NCBI GenBank assembly: GCA_027475525.1
Contig: JAMWFC010000082.1
Coordinates: forward strand, 1,240,001-1,304,000
Origin: Macrolepiota albuminosa
Taxonomy: Eukaryota > Basidiomycota > Agaricomycetes > Agaricales > Agaricaceae
Direction of reading: 5' to 3'
DNA: 64,000 bases
Shown here: piece by piece, positions 10,410-21,028 of the stretch
Layout: each line of letters begins with the position of its first letter
Position numbering within the stretch: position 1 is the stretch's first letter
The notes under the pieces: generated by a model
What the model saw: the letters and a program-made list of their open reading frames with translations, nothing else
The model's database searches: none
Told to the model about the DNA's origin: nothing
Position numbers and translations under genes: made by a program

Positions 10410-13400
10410 ATGAACCTGAACTCTCTGAAGAAACGCAAGCGACCAAAAACAACAGTCATCAGGCAAAGGGACCTCATCCCGTTTGCTGAGGAAAGGACAC
10501 GACTCACTCAGAACACACGAGGGTTGCCAGTCCTCATAACACAATGGCTACCACTGGGTCCCATTCCAATTGTAACTGGTGCACCACCTGCGGCATTTCC
10601 GGATGATGATAACTTTCCACACTTGGACAATTATCCAACGGTAGATGATGTAGATGATACAATGCCCATATCCATAAGGCATGTAAAGGTGATTTGAATG
10701 TATGCTATTATTGAGAGCAAATTATTCAAGTTCATACATAGACACAGGCAGATTATCTTAACGACTTCATCAACCATGTTCCACAGTTGCTCAATGGATT
10801 GCTTGGTCATGAATCAATGGATGACGTTACTGATTGCCTTGCTTGTCCTGACCATTACCTGGCACGATGGCGATGCCGTGATTGCGTTGGGTCAAGAATA
10901 TTCTGTCGCGGATGTTTCCGCCGCACGCACCTCTCCAACCCGTTTCACCGACCTGAAGTATGGAATGGTAGGTATTTCCAACCGATGAATATGTCGGATA
11001 CTGGGGGGTATTTCTATATCCAACACAATTCATTGCATGCAAACTGTCATCAAGGGAAGGTCAGGGTCAGGGCTCTTGAGGACCACGAGCGGCAAAAGGA
11101 TATTCAGGAGCAAGAGTTTATACGACTCGAATATCAACTGGATGTTGAACTTCCATCAGCGGATAGCGACCCGGGACATCTGGCAGCGCATCCGTCCATG
11201 ACTTCAGATTTCCTGAGCCGACTTCAGGATGCCAGCCTTGATCAAATCATGGAAGAGGAAGAGCAACAGGAACCAGAGATAGAAGCTCGGCCAGCCACAA
11301 ACGGGTTCCGTATGGACAGATATGATTGCTTTGGGAATCCAATACAACGGATTGTTCACACAACTGGAGTACACTACATTACTGTCATTTCATGTGAGTG
11401 TTCTGGGATGGATGTCTTGGTGGAGGATACCATCCGCTCGCAGCTGGTCCCCAGTACATTTGATCGGACACAAACATATTTTACAACGGCTGTGCTGGAC
11501 GACTTCCGTCTGACGAATCTAGAGTGCAAAGCATCCGCCTACCAGTACTGGCAGAAAATTGCAAGAATAACTTCCCCAATTGCATCTTCTGGTGAGGTGG
11601 ATAACCTTTACTGCGAGCTACAACAAATTTCTTGTTCATGGCGGTGGCTGAAGAAGTTGAAGTGGGCAGGCTTTGGACATGATGAATCAAGGCACCCCAT
11701 GGCGCCAGACCGTGGTAAACTTGCAATATTCTGTCCAACTTGCCCCCAACCAGGAGTCAATCTTCCATCCAACTGGGAAGAAGATCCTGTCCGGTGGAAG
11801 TTCAATCGTTCTTTAATGATGGACGGCAACTTCAAGATCTTCCATCCAACTGGGAAGAAGATCCTGTCCGGTGGAAGTTCAATCGTTCTTTAATGATGGA
11901 CGGCAACTTCAAGGCGGATCATGTCCGACATTCTAATCCTGCTCATGATGTATGGCATTCAGAAGGCGGTGGTATGATGGCCAGGAGGGATGAGCTCACC
12001 CACTATCTCAAGCGCGCAAAGGAACAGCCAACGGTGAGTGACATTCTTTAACTCTACCTGTCCGCCATCCGCTCATCAATTCAATCCTGTCCGCAAAGGA
12101 ACAGCCAACGGTGAGTGACATTCTTTAACTCTACCTGTCCGCCATCCGCTCATCAATTCAATCCTGTCCGTCGGCTGTCCGCTGGACCTCCGTCTGTCCA
12201 GGGAGCAGCTTGTGAAAACACATTCAAAGCTATTGAAAAGGCCCTGATGATGAACAAGTCATGCGACATTACTGGTATTGTTGCAACAGCATGTACACGG
12301 CACGGCTGCTTTGCTCCTAATAGTGTAACAAACTTGACCCGTGGTGAAGGCCAGGTTTACACAGACTTTTCCATCACACGGGCAGTTAAGACAACCAACA
12401 TGGATGGGATTCAGCGTCTCCTACTGGTATATGACATAGCATGCCAGTGGTGTGTCAAATTTTCTGAAAGGCTTGCTGAGGCCAGAGAAGTCCTGCCGGA
12501 TAATCTACTCGTGGACTTTGCAATAGGACTTCTTCATGTCCATGGGCATAAGGAGGATCGTTTTTTCCGCTTTGCGATAATCTACTCGTGGACTTTGCAA
12601 TAGGACTTCTTCATGTCCATGGGCATAAGGAGGATCGTTTTTTCCGCTTTGCCCCGTCCTTCATTCCCGGGGCCGGTCATTTGGCTGGGGAGATAATTGA
12701 AAGTCTCTGGTCTACACTAAATAAAGTCTCACAGATGGCCCGTACGGCTACCTTGGCACATCGGGCAGAAATCCTTGATGATTACATGTGTGACTCAAAC
12801 TGGAAGAAGCTGCTTGACATGGTTCCATTCCTATGTTGAAAGTACAGGACTGCTGTTGAGATGAGAGATGCAGCCGTTCAATATTTCACCGAGCGATCCG
12901 TCGGAATATCAACGGATTTACTAACAAGCTGGGAAGCCGGAATAGCTAAGGCAGAAAGGCTCAGAGAGGAGGGAAACCGTAAAGCAATGGATATTCTGAA
13001 AGCTCGTACAATGACCTTCAATAGTGCAAGTGAAGACCGAATGGCAGCAGACAGTGGAAACCACTCAACGGATGTTGCAGCGACGGATATTCATTCCTTC
13101 TGGATTCAACTTGCCCTTGACATTGAGGAGCAGCAGTAAGGTGTATTGCTGATGGCCCAACCTATCCCACTAATTGGAAGCTCAGAATTGCAATTCAGGA
13201 CCAGGTTCGCCGTTTGAATCGGCATGCAAGCAATGATGATCGGCAAAAGGTCGAGGCGGAAAGAGAACTATTAAGGGTTCGGCTCAATGTCCTTGCTGCT
13301 TCTCAGGACAGGAGCGGATTTATTGCTAGTGGAAGGCGGACTGCACCCCTGGAACCGGATGAAGTTCCCGGAGCCTTTGACAACAATGAAATGGCGGAAG

Positions 13401-14250
13401 ATGGACAGCCAGCGGATCCGCTGGTACCGCCGGCAGATACCCTTGGACCAACGGATGTAGTTGTTCCAGAAGATTTTGAAATCTCCTTCCCATCTATGAT
13501 CATGGGTAATGTCTCACCATTAACAATGATAGAGCGCAATCTGCACTTGATTCAAATTGAAAGGCTCCTGCAAGCCCTTTGGGAATTCATTGCAGAGAAA
13601 TCATTCCTATATTCTCACGTCGTCCGGGTCGCCCCAAGCAAGAATGTGAAAACTCGAGCTCGCGCATCTCTTCAAAAAATCCAGGCCTCAATCCTGGTGA
13701 AGGCTCGTGCTTATGCACGATGCTGCAGTGCGCTGCTGCGACTGGGATTGGACCCCAGCATTCAGAGAAAGTATCCGGTTCTACAGAAAGCGGATTTGAA
13801 TGCAAGCACAGCTATACGAGATCCCAACATTCCTGGTTCATCAAGGATCAAGGTATCTTGGATATGGCACTCTAATTCTGATACAGAAAATGAATCTGCA
13901 ACTATTTCTGAATGTGAGTCCTCGTTACCATTTCCATTATCATTACATCTGTCCGTGAACATATCTCTTCAGTTAATCGTGTTCATTATCTACGTGCTAG
14001 AGCACAACGCAACAGATGGACAGAGGAATGTCAGCTTGTCACGAGTGAAATGGAGTGGACAGTGCGGTATTTCTTCAACCAGGCAGATATTTGGTCAAAG
14101 CGTGGTATGTCAGTGAAGAAAAGAGGTCTCCAGTCATATGCCCACAAAAAGGTGGCCATGTGGCAAGAATTGGCCTCAATGGCAATTGATAAATTTAGGC
14201 GGGTGCTTCCTGATTTCATTTCCCCCCAAACTGCAAGAGATCCAGTGTGA
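10410..14250 (+). CDS. KDZ-element gene C: KDZ family transposase
   Basis: Exons 10,410-10,688, 10,742-12,033, 12,202-13,135, 13,186-13,913 and 13,973-14,250; without the two exonic 77-bp duplications this is 3,357 nt, about 1,118 aa. Residues about 125-175 form the CxC2 zinc cluster (CLACPDHYLARWRCRDC... FCRGCFRRTH, then NPFH). The RNase H-like core follows, with acidic residues in DGNFK (about 453), YDIACQW (about 576) and GEIIESLW (about 637), plus CTRHGCF and LLHVHGHKED. The C-terminal helical region is typical of the family (SEMEWTVRYFF). These are hallmarks of Kyakuja-Dileera-Zisupton transposases, which excise and insert the element in the nucleus. One true lesion remains: TGA at 12,837-12,839 where family members have Trp. 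The start ATG at 10,410 is followed by a basic stretch KKRKRPK. Confidence 0.9.
11760..11913. repeat. 77-bp tandem duplication in KDZ transposase exon 2
   Basis: Identical copies at 11,760-11,836 and 11,837-11,913, right at the DGNFK motif. It shifts the frame; one copy gives the normal KDZ continuation DGNFKADHVR. Confidence 0.95.
12016..12169. repeat. 77-bp tandem duplication in KDZ transposase intron 2
   Basis: Copies at 12,016-12,092 and 12,093-12,169, duplicating the exon end and splice donor. It makes intron 2 look 170 nt long; with one copy it is about 93 nt. Confidence 0.95.
12499..12652. repeat. 77-bp tandem duplication in KDZ transposase exon 3
   Basis: Identical copies at 12,499-12,575 and 12,576-12,652. 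With one copy, the GHKEDRFFRFA stretch continues in frame into PSFIPGAGHLAGE. Confidence 0.95.
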
Positions 14251-14483
14251 AAATGGTGGATGCAGAGATGGATTGATGTGACGGATGCAGCAACGGATTG
14301 ATGTGACGGATGCAGAGATGGATTGAACTGACGGATCTAGAACTTTATTATAGCTTGCTGCCATCAGCGGATCGGAACGGATTTGTGACAGTCACGTGCA
14401 ATGGAATTGTTGAAAATCACTTTTGTTTACAAGGCCCAAAAATCTGATACATAGCAGTATCCGCTTCTACAAGCAACAGTGCA
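14251..14483. other. Spacer between genes C and D
   Basis: About 230 bp, non-coding. It contains three imperfect direct repeats of GATTGATGTGACGGATGCAG-type units (about 14,270-14,335). They could be a terminator/promoter region or transposase-binding boxes; nothing else seen. Confidence 0.6.
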
Positions 14484-16537
14484 ATGCCATCTACCTCTGT
14501 ACCACACAGTATCATGTCCCAAGCTACTGTACTAGAAAATTTGCAAGAGGTTGTTGACTATATTGAGTCGCGCCTCATTGCAGCACTTTCCATATTTGGC
14601 AATCTTGCGCCAAGTCTTGAAGCAGAAGAGGCATGGATTATCCAGCATCTAGACAAGGAGTTGGTAAGATAACTTTAAAATGTGTAAATATATTATGATC
14701 TGAATGTGGGCCATAGAACTTTGTATTGTCATATCTGGGGGCAGCATCATTGAATAATGTGGTCTGCAATGTCCCAGACATTATCAAAAGCATGAGCCGA
14801 TTTTTCCCCCTTCAAAATCAGCAAACTTTGCCCACAGAGATCCTGGAGTTTGTTGACGGCCATCAAGGTCTTATCAGGAATCTGTATGGCTGTGATTGGT
14901 GGAACCACATTGGCCGAGAGGATGTTCAGGTCTTAAGCAATGAAACACTGGAGCATTGCCTTCTCGTACATCAGCAAGGCTTCCACTCTGTTGAAAGCTT
15001 CTTGGCATGCAACCGCCGGCTGCCCATGACATTGCCATCTGCTGATGGATTGGTGTCCATTCCACCACCAGACAATTTGCTTCGTGTGTTTGCAGGTAGC
15101 GGATCCGCCAGGGGCCACCAGCAGACACTTTGAGCCCTAGACAAGTGGCAGTCGCTCAATAGGACGGAACATGTCCCAACGGCCAACGATATGATCCGTC
15201 TGTTTGCTGGCAGCAAGTCTGTTGCTGCTTCCATTGCTAGTTCCGTTGCGAGGTCCGTGGATCCTGCTCGGACGGGCCAATTGACAGGCATCGAGTCCTA
15301 TACCAACAGTATTGATGGTGAGCAGCCTGACCCTCAAGACTGCCTCTCAATGGCCCATCTTACTACTCTCCCCAATGTCGACTCTCCCCAATGGCCATCC
15401 TTGACGCATATCAAACTCTCAAACCCACAACATCCATTCCACCACCTCTACAGTCAGAGTAAACCTGGACTGGTGTATGGCCCTACAATGGAACCCTCTC
15501 ACGTGGTGATTCAACCACCATCCCAACTTCCTTCCGCCCCAGCAGCTCATATCTGCCGGACATTCACGGAGCTGGGGGAAACTGACGACAACCAGGTGGA
15601 TATCCCTAATCCATCCATTAGTGACCCTGACTTAGAGGGTATCCCTCCTGCAGAAGAGCAGATGGACGACGATTCTTTGCCTCCTTTGTTCATTCCTGCG
15701 GCAGAGGAGACGGCAGACAATGATTTGCCGCCTTTGTTCATTCCTGCGGAAGAGCAGATAGACGACAATTCTTTGCCTCCTTTGTTCATTCCTGCGCCAG
15801 AGCAGATGGACGACAATTCTTCGCCTGCTTTGTTCATTCCTGCGGCAGAGGAGACGGAAGACGATGATTTGCCGCCCTTGTTCATTCCCAAAACAGCGGC
15901 GGCCGGTGACGGCGGACAAATGGAAGTCCGGAGGGGCGGACGTATGGCGAGCGAGGACGAGGAAAACCTTCCACCGCTATTTCTTGTGACGGCAGAACAG
16001 ACGGAAGGAGCCAATGACGAAGAAAATCTTCCACCGCTTTTTGATGTAACGGCTCTTCAATCCCAGTCTTCCCCCTTCCAACAATCTCCTTCTCCAACCC
16101 TACCTACTGGTAACAATGTCCGGGAGTGGGAGGAATATGAGACACATATGACTCAACGCAAGGATAAGAGAAGAATTAGCAAATTGTATCAACAACGTGA
16201 GTTATAATTTGGCACTGGTAATCATAGTTAATTTATTTCAACAGAACAAGAATTTCACGCTAGAGCAAAACATGGTCAATGTAGGCCCATTGGCCCTTTA
16301 AATCGAGCTGATCGTACTGATGATGTGTCCGTTGATATGTCAGAGTCACCCTCACCATCTTCATCGTCATGCCTGAGAGCAAACTATGAAGACATCACAC
16401 TTACCAGACCTCAGGGGCCATATACACCGGAGGACTTTGCATTTTTGACTGCAGACTACCTGCTTGATGAGGATTTCTGGGCCTCAGATGCATTACACGG
16501 ATCTAATGAAGAGGAAGAATACACATCAGACGAGTAA
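14484..16537 (+). CDS. KDZ-element gene D: unknown protein with acidic LPPLF repeats
   Basis: Exons 14,484-14,663, 14,717-16,196 and 16,245-16,537 (1,953 nt, about 650 aa); introns are GTAAGA...ATAG and GTGAGT...ACAG. No known domain recognised. The N-terminal half is helical-looking (LENLQEVVDYIESRLIAAL, RNLYGCDWWNHIG). Residues about 370-449 are five tandem 16-aa units of the form PAEEQMDDDSLPPLFI, and two looser units follow (EENLPPLF). The C-terminus has a basic helix (QRKDKRRISKLYQQR) and an acidic end. A single in-frame TGA at 15,131-15,133 interrupts exon 2; the frame is otherwise continuous, so it is probably a CGA-to-TGA change. Lying just downstream of the transposase on the same strand, it is probably an element accessory protein; the repeats resemble acidic activation-type motifs (inference). 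Confidence 0.7.
15646..15885 (+). repeat. Five 48-bp in-frame repeats encoding the LPPLF array
   Basis: Five consecutive 48-bp units, each encoding 16 residues ending LPPLFI or SPALFI. They differ at several bases, so they are old, and all keep the frame. Confidence 0.85.
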
Positions 16538-16641
16538 TTTAATCGTTAGTTACTATAATTCATGGCTTTTCCGTCGGTTATTTTTCGTTAAGATTAACCG
16601 TCCAGTTGTTTTGATCCGTTATGCCACTCTCATGGACAGAA

Positions 16642-16795
16642 AAAACCACACACTATTCAATGATTACACAATCAATTTACTACAAGTAAAATGCTAGCAT
16701 CATGAAGTTGATCCGTTCAAAACCACACACTATTCAATGATTACACAATCAATTTACTACAAGTAAAATGCTAGCATCATGAAGTTGATCCGTTC
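16642..16795. repeat. 77-bp tandem duplication (right subterminal)
   Basis: Identical copies at 16,642-16,718 and 16,719-16,795. Confidence 0.95.
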
Positions 16796-16844
16796 AGTCT
16801 AATGTTCTGTGTGTAGTCAAAAATTCTCGACAGTTTGATGTCAA

Positions 16845-16925
16845 TGCACTAGTGGGAGTCGAACCCACCTACTGCAAGATACAAGGAATACCAATTGAGA
16901 ATATTCCACTACACCACGGATGCTT
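16845..16925 (-). other. tRNA-like sequence, right subterminal copy 1
   Basis: The minus strand has box A TGGTGTAGTGG and a perfect box B GGTTCGACTCC in a GTGGG/CCCAC stem, with spacing as in a tRNA. The 3' TAGTGCA does not pair with the 5' end. Confidence 0.5.
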
Positions 16926-17132
16926 ACTGAACAGTGCTATGATGTAAATAATTATCAGTCTACAGATGAATCAGTGGCGGTAAATTCTTGGATCCGTCCA
17001 TGTACAAGATACCACTTCAGCGGACCCCTTCCACCCCCTGTCAATTTACCAAAAGTAAAAATTGACTGACTTGTAGTAAGCTATGATGTAAAAAAGTATC
17101 AGTCTAACATTGTCAATTCAATACTTGTAGTA

Positions 17133-17213
17133 AGCGCCTGTGGTACAATGGAATATTGATACATTGATATTTCATGTTGTGCGCAAGAGGCGGGTTTGAC
17201 TCCCGCTAGTGCA
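17133..17213 (+). other. tRNA-like sequence, right subterminal copy 2
   Basis: TGGTACAATGG box A and GGTTTGACTCC (one mismatch to box B) in a GCGGG/CCCGC stem. Closely related to 4,918-4,997 on the other strand. Confidence 0.5.
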
Positions 17214-17617
17214 CATTATATAATAGCAGCAGGCTGCTGACGTCCGCTAGCGTCATGTATTTGATCCGTTCAAAACTCCAGAGATTTCTGCAGACGGATA
17301 GGATGGACAACTCTGCACATGTGTTGATTCCAGCGCACGTGATAAGCTGATGATGCACTGTGGCTGCCTACCTTTGTGCTGTGGAAAAGATAGCCAGCCC
17401 TGGTGCTTCGTTGCTTGTCACGTGCGCTGCAATTAACACACATGCAAACGCTTCTAACCTATTCTTCTGCTGGAATTTCTAGAGTTTTGAACGGATCAAC
17501 TTAATTTTATGATGTCTTTTTATACTGCTGCATTCCCTTCCACCCTCTGTCAATTTACTACAAGTAAAAATTGATAACACTATCCAATCAAATTCTGTAC
17601 AATACTGACTTTTGGTA

Positions 17618-17698
17618 AGCACCTGTGGTCAAATGGAATATTGATACATTCATATTTCATATCGTGCACAACAGGCGGGTTTGACTCCCGCTCGTGCA
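17618..17698 (+). other. tRNA-like sequence, right subterminal copy 3
   Basis: TGGTCAAATGG box A and GGTTTGACTCC box B. Related to 4,010-4,092 and 4,479-4,561 on the other strand. Confidence 0.5.
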
Positions 17699-17952
17699 CA
17701 TTATATAATAGCAGCAGGCTGCTGACGTTGGCTAGCGTCATTAATGTGATCCGTTTAAAACTCCAGAGATTTCTGCAGTGGGATGTGTTGGTCGTCTTTG
17801 AGCATCTGTTCATTCTAGTACATCACATCTACTGGAATCCTCATGTGCGCAAATTCGTCCATCCCATTCCCGCTTCAGTAATTTCTAGAGTTTTGAACGG
17901 ATCAACTTGATGATGTGAGCAAGCCAATAAACGGATCTATGGACACAGGTCC

Positions 17953-18106
17953 ACCAGACTTGTTTCTCCTCTTTCAACCTAGCACCGTCCCTACTAAAAT
18001 ATTGGTCATTTTTACACAGGAAGAGGACCACCAGACTTGTTTCTCCTCTTTCAACCTAGCACCGTCCCTACTAAAATATTGGTCATTTTTACACAGGAAG
18101 AGGACC
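17953..18106. repeat. 77-bp tandem duplication (right TIR)
   Basis: Identical copies at 17,953-18,029 and 18,030-18,106. The left TIR has a single copy at the mirror position. Confidence 0.95.
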
Positions 18107-18847
18107 TCAACTACCGTCCGCTGACGTCAGCTGGGTCACATGCCAACATCCGCTACTGTCCGCTGGCATGCCAGCGGACAGCGGACACTCACGCACCCTC
18201 TTCCACCCTTCCCCCTCTTTCTCCCCAGTGCCATCCTCTCCACTCTCCACACTACCTCACACGCCACCCCCGTACGCCACATACACCCCCCTTCCCTCCT
18301 CCTCCCTGACCTGACGTCCGACGTCTGCTATGTCCGCTGGTACACCCACGCTCCTCCCCCTCCCCTTCCCCCTTCCCCCTCTTTCTCCCCACCCCCATCC
18401 CTCTTCTGCCACCCCCCACGCTCTCCAAGACGCCACCCCATGCAGCGGACGCCCACGCACCCCCTTTCCTTCTCTCCTGCCCTGATGCCGGACGATGCCG
18501 GATGATGCCGGGGGTTGCCGACGGATTCCCGTGACTGCCGACGGATGTCCGACGGACGTGGATGGATGCCGACGGATGCCCGACAGATGTAAACGGATGC
18601 CGACAGATGTAAACGGATGCTGACGGATGCCAGCAGGTCACGACGGCTGCCAACGAACTCCGACGGATGCTAGCTGATGGCCAGCTGATGGCAGATGATG
18701 CCAACATCCCTTTCAAGCCACAAAACCTCTTTTGGGAGGTATGCCACCCCCCTTCCACCTCAAAATATCCATACGGGGACCTGCGGGGACGTAGGTGAAC
18801 GTCTGCTCATTGTGTTATCCGACCTTTGACTCTATCCGTTGGTAACG

Positions 18848-18928
18848 GACCTGTGGTGCAACGGTTAAATGTGCGCTCTGTTGCTGGAGGCCTACCCAAG
18901 GCTGGGGTTCGATTCCCCCCCACAGGCA
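18848..18928 (+). other. tRNA-like sequence in right TIR
   Basis: Box A TGGTGCAACGG and box B GGTTCGATTCC; CCTGTGG can pair with CCACAGG across the unit. Mirror copy of 2,977-3,056. Confidence 0.5.
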
Positions 18929-19286
18929 TATGACGGGCAAGACAATGTTTCTTTTTCTTTGGTCCAACCAGCCCCTGTGGACCTGCATAGGCCTCTGCAG
19001 ATGTCCGCTGGTGCCCTGCGCAGGCCTGGGAGGGCCTGCATAGGTTTGAGTGGGTCAATATAGGTCTGCGTGGATGTCCGCTGGTGGCTTGCGTAGGCCT
19101 GCGTAGATCTGCAGGGCCCTTTTGTGGACGTATGCTGGCGTTGGGGGTGGGAAAAGGAGGGAAGGGGAGGTGCGCAGTCTCGAGTTATTGCGGGGAGGAA
19201 GGGAGAGGGGAGGGAAGTGGGGAACCTCGAGGAGGGTTGATTCATGCCATGACGTCCGCCACTGGAAGAGGCTTTCAGTCGTGGGC

Positions 19287-20500
19287 TGATGCCTTGTCAT
19301 CAGCCTCTTATGGGACAGCTTCATCCATTGCCTATCCCAGCTGAGCGTTGGAGTGTGGCCTCAGTAGACTTCATTGTTGAGTTACCTGATTCTCATGGAT
19401 ATGACACGATCATGGTGGTAGTGGATCTCTGTGGCAAGCGTGCTCATTTTATTCCAACACACACTACTTGCTCAGCCATGGGCGCTGCCAATCTGTACCG
19501 GAAGCATGTCTGGAAGCTCCATGGGTTGTCAGATGCTTATGTCTCAGACCGCGGACCTCAGTTTGTGGCAGAGTTTACTAGAGAACTGTATCGCCTCCTC
19601 CATGTCAAACTCCACACTTCCACAGCCTACCACCCCCAGTCTGATGGCCAGACTGAGCATGTCAACCAGGAGCTAGAACAGTATCTCCGGCTCTTCTGCA
19701 ATGAACGACAGGATGACTGGGACAATCTATTACCAGAGGCAGAGTTCCAGTACAACACCCGTGTACACGCTGCCACCCAGATGTCTCCTTTCCTTCTAGA
19801 TACTGGTTGACATCCTCAAATGGGATTCAAGCCTCGTGGATGACCTTCAGAGAATGAAGCTGTCAACAAGTTTATAGATCAGATGAAGGCAGCTCAGGAG
19901 GAAGCCAAGATAGCTTTAGCTAAGGCAAAGGATGACATGGCCCACTACTACGATGGTGGACGAACTCCAGCCCCCAAGTACAAGCCTGGAGATCGAGTCT
20001 ACCTGGATGCCTCTGACATTGCCACTACCCGACCTTCTCAGAAGCTCTCTCACTGTCATCTAGGACCCTTTCCTATAGTAAGACAGGTAGGCCCACTTGC
20101 CTATCAACTCAAGCTGCCTAGTAGAATGAGTCGACTCCATCCAGTCTTCAATGTGGTGAAGCTTTCTCCAGCTCCAGAGGATCCAATCCCAGGTCGACAT
20201 CCACAGCCACCTCCACCACCAGTTCTGGTAAACAACCAAGAAGAGTACAAAGTGGAGTGGATCCTAGACAGCTGACTCTTTAGGAATAAGCTTCAGTTCA
20301 AGGTCAAGTGGAAGGGCTATGGAATTGAGGACGTTTCCTGGGAGCCACAAGAGAATGTCCATGCCCCTGCCTTGGTCTGGGAATTCTATCAACAGCATCC
20401 CAATGCTCCTCGGGCAATCAGAGGCCTCTATTCTCTTTCCAAAGTAGACCAGGCCATCCAGAACTACTTCTATCCAGCATGTCAAGACGCCGCACTCTAG
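19287..20500 (+). pseudogene. gypsy-1 pol, integrase and chromodomain half
   Basis: The integrase core resumes just before the first catalytic Asp (VASVDFIVELP); the second Asp is in VSDRGPQFVAEF and the Glu in DGQTEHVNQELEQYL, so the triad is intact. The GPF-like region (LGPFPIVRQVGPLAYQLKLP) and the chromodomain (EEYKVEWILDS, FKVKWKGYGIEDVSWEP) follow. In-frame TGA codons at 19,808, 19,841 and about 20,273 break the frame; the first two are shared with gypsy-2. The frame ends at TAG 20,498-20,500. Confidence 0.85.
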
Positions 20501-20511
20501 AGGGGGGGTGA
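20501..20511 (+). other. gypsy-1 polypurine tract
   Basis: AGGGGGGGTGA immediately before the 3' LTR TG. This is the usual primer for plus-strand cDNA synthesis; the same tract is at the gypsy-2 and gypsy-3 3' LTRs. Confidence 0.8.
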
Positions 20512-21028
20512 TGTCAGGGGACTCCTCATTCCTTTCTTCTTTCACTCTTTATTTCTTCACTCTCCTTTCATTCACTTCCTTATTTCTTCTATCATTCTCT
20601 CATTTTGCTGTTACTACTTTTTCAACACTATTTGTTAGTACTATTCTCAACCTTTGAGGTGCTCTGGTTCTTTAGCTATCACTCAGACAAGTGTGGGCCC
20701 TTCAGCACTGCTCCAGGCTGCTTAGATAAGCCAGAGTTTGCCTTTCTGACTTCTAAAGTCTGGAGTTTTCCTCCCTTATTTGCACACTTGTTTGGTTAGT
20801 CAATTTTCGAGTTTTTAAGGTTTTGTAGTACTGTACAGTTGTTTCCCATGCTTCAGAGGCCCAGAAGCGTCCAACCTGGCATAGGAAATCCCCAGACTTG
20901 TTCTCTTTGGATCTCCCTCTGCCAGGTGAGTAGCTACCTTGATATTGTCAGTATATATTCTAATACACTTTGGATCTCCCTCTGCCAGCTGTGTGACTGA
21001 GCCACAGCCTCTAGAGGTCGCCCTTACA
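20512..21028 (+). repeat. gypsy-1 3' LTR
   Basis: TGTCAGGGG...CCCTTACA, 517 bp, homologous to the LTR at 33,848-34,345 (inverted). The target-site duplication cannot be tested because the 5' LTR is outside the window. Confidence 0.85.

Larger units (their letters stand above)
16538..17921. other. Right subterminal region of KDZ element, non-coding
   Basis: Mirror of 3,976-5,256 in content: GATCCGTTCAAAAC boxes, an AGCAGCAGGCTGCTGACG palindrome (about 17,226 and 17,710), CACGTG-type boxes and three tRNA-like sequences. No gene seen. It also carries one 77-bp assembly duplication. Confidence 0.7.
2343..19286. mobile_element. ~17 kb KDZ-type DNA transposon with four genes and long TIRs
   Basis: The insertion splits gypsy-1. 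Its ends are inverted repeats of about 1.36 kb (2,612-3,975 and 17,922-19,286). The cargo is gene A (+), gene B (-), the KDZ transposase gene C (+) and gene D (+). The leftmost 270 bp (2,343-2,611) have no mirror at the right end, and about 790 bp of gypsy-1 is missing there, so the right end has probably suffered a deletion through the terminus. KDZ (Kyakuja-Dileera-Zisupton) elements are a fungal and animal class of large cut-and-paste transposons. Ten of the window's fifteen 77-bp assembly duplications lie inside it, so its true length is nearer 16.2 kb. Confidence 0.85.
17922..19286. repeat. Right terminal inverted repeat of the KDZ element
   Basis: Inverted copy of 2,612-3,975. The outer edge is the junction with gypsy-1 integrase sequence, which resumes at about 19,287 (GCCTTGTCATCAGCC). 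Compared with the left end, the outermost segment is missing. Confidence 0.85.
1..21028 (+). mobile_element. Ty3/gypsy chromovirus gypsy-1, 5' end missing, split by the KDZ element
   Basis: The + strand shows, in order, a gag zinc knuckle, retropepsin, reverse transcriptase, then a 17 kb insertion, then integrase core, chromodomain, a polypurine tract and a 3' LTR. The 5' LTR and most of gag lie outside the window. It belongs to the same family as gypsy-2 (33,848-50,697, opposite strand), which gives the uninterrupted order. By comparison with gypsy-2, about 790 bp (RNase H, integrase zinc domain) is missing where the KDZ element sits. The copy is dead: several CGA-to-TGA stops, an altered RT active site, and the disruption itself. 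Confidence 0.9.

Noticed and set aside
10698..10988. Membrane-type ORF overlapping the KDZ transposase exon 2
   Set aside because: It is an out-of-frame reading of the CxC2 zinc-cluster region, which explains the sequence better.
2343..19286. Possible TET/JBP dioxygenase gene in the KDZ element
   Set aside because: Such genes are linked to KDZ elements in some fungi, but I found no HxD...H...R dioxygenase pattern in any frame of genes A, B or D.
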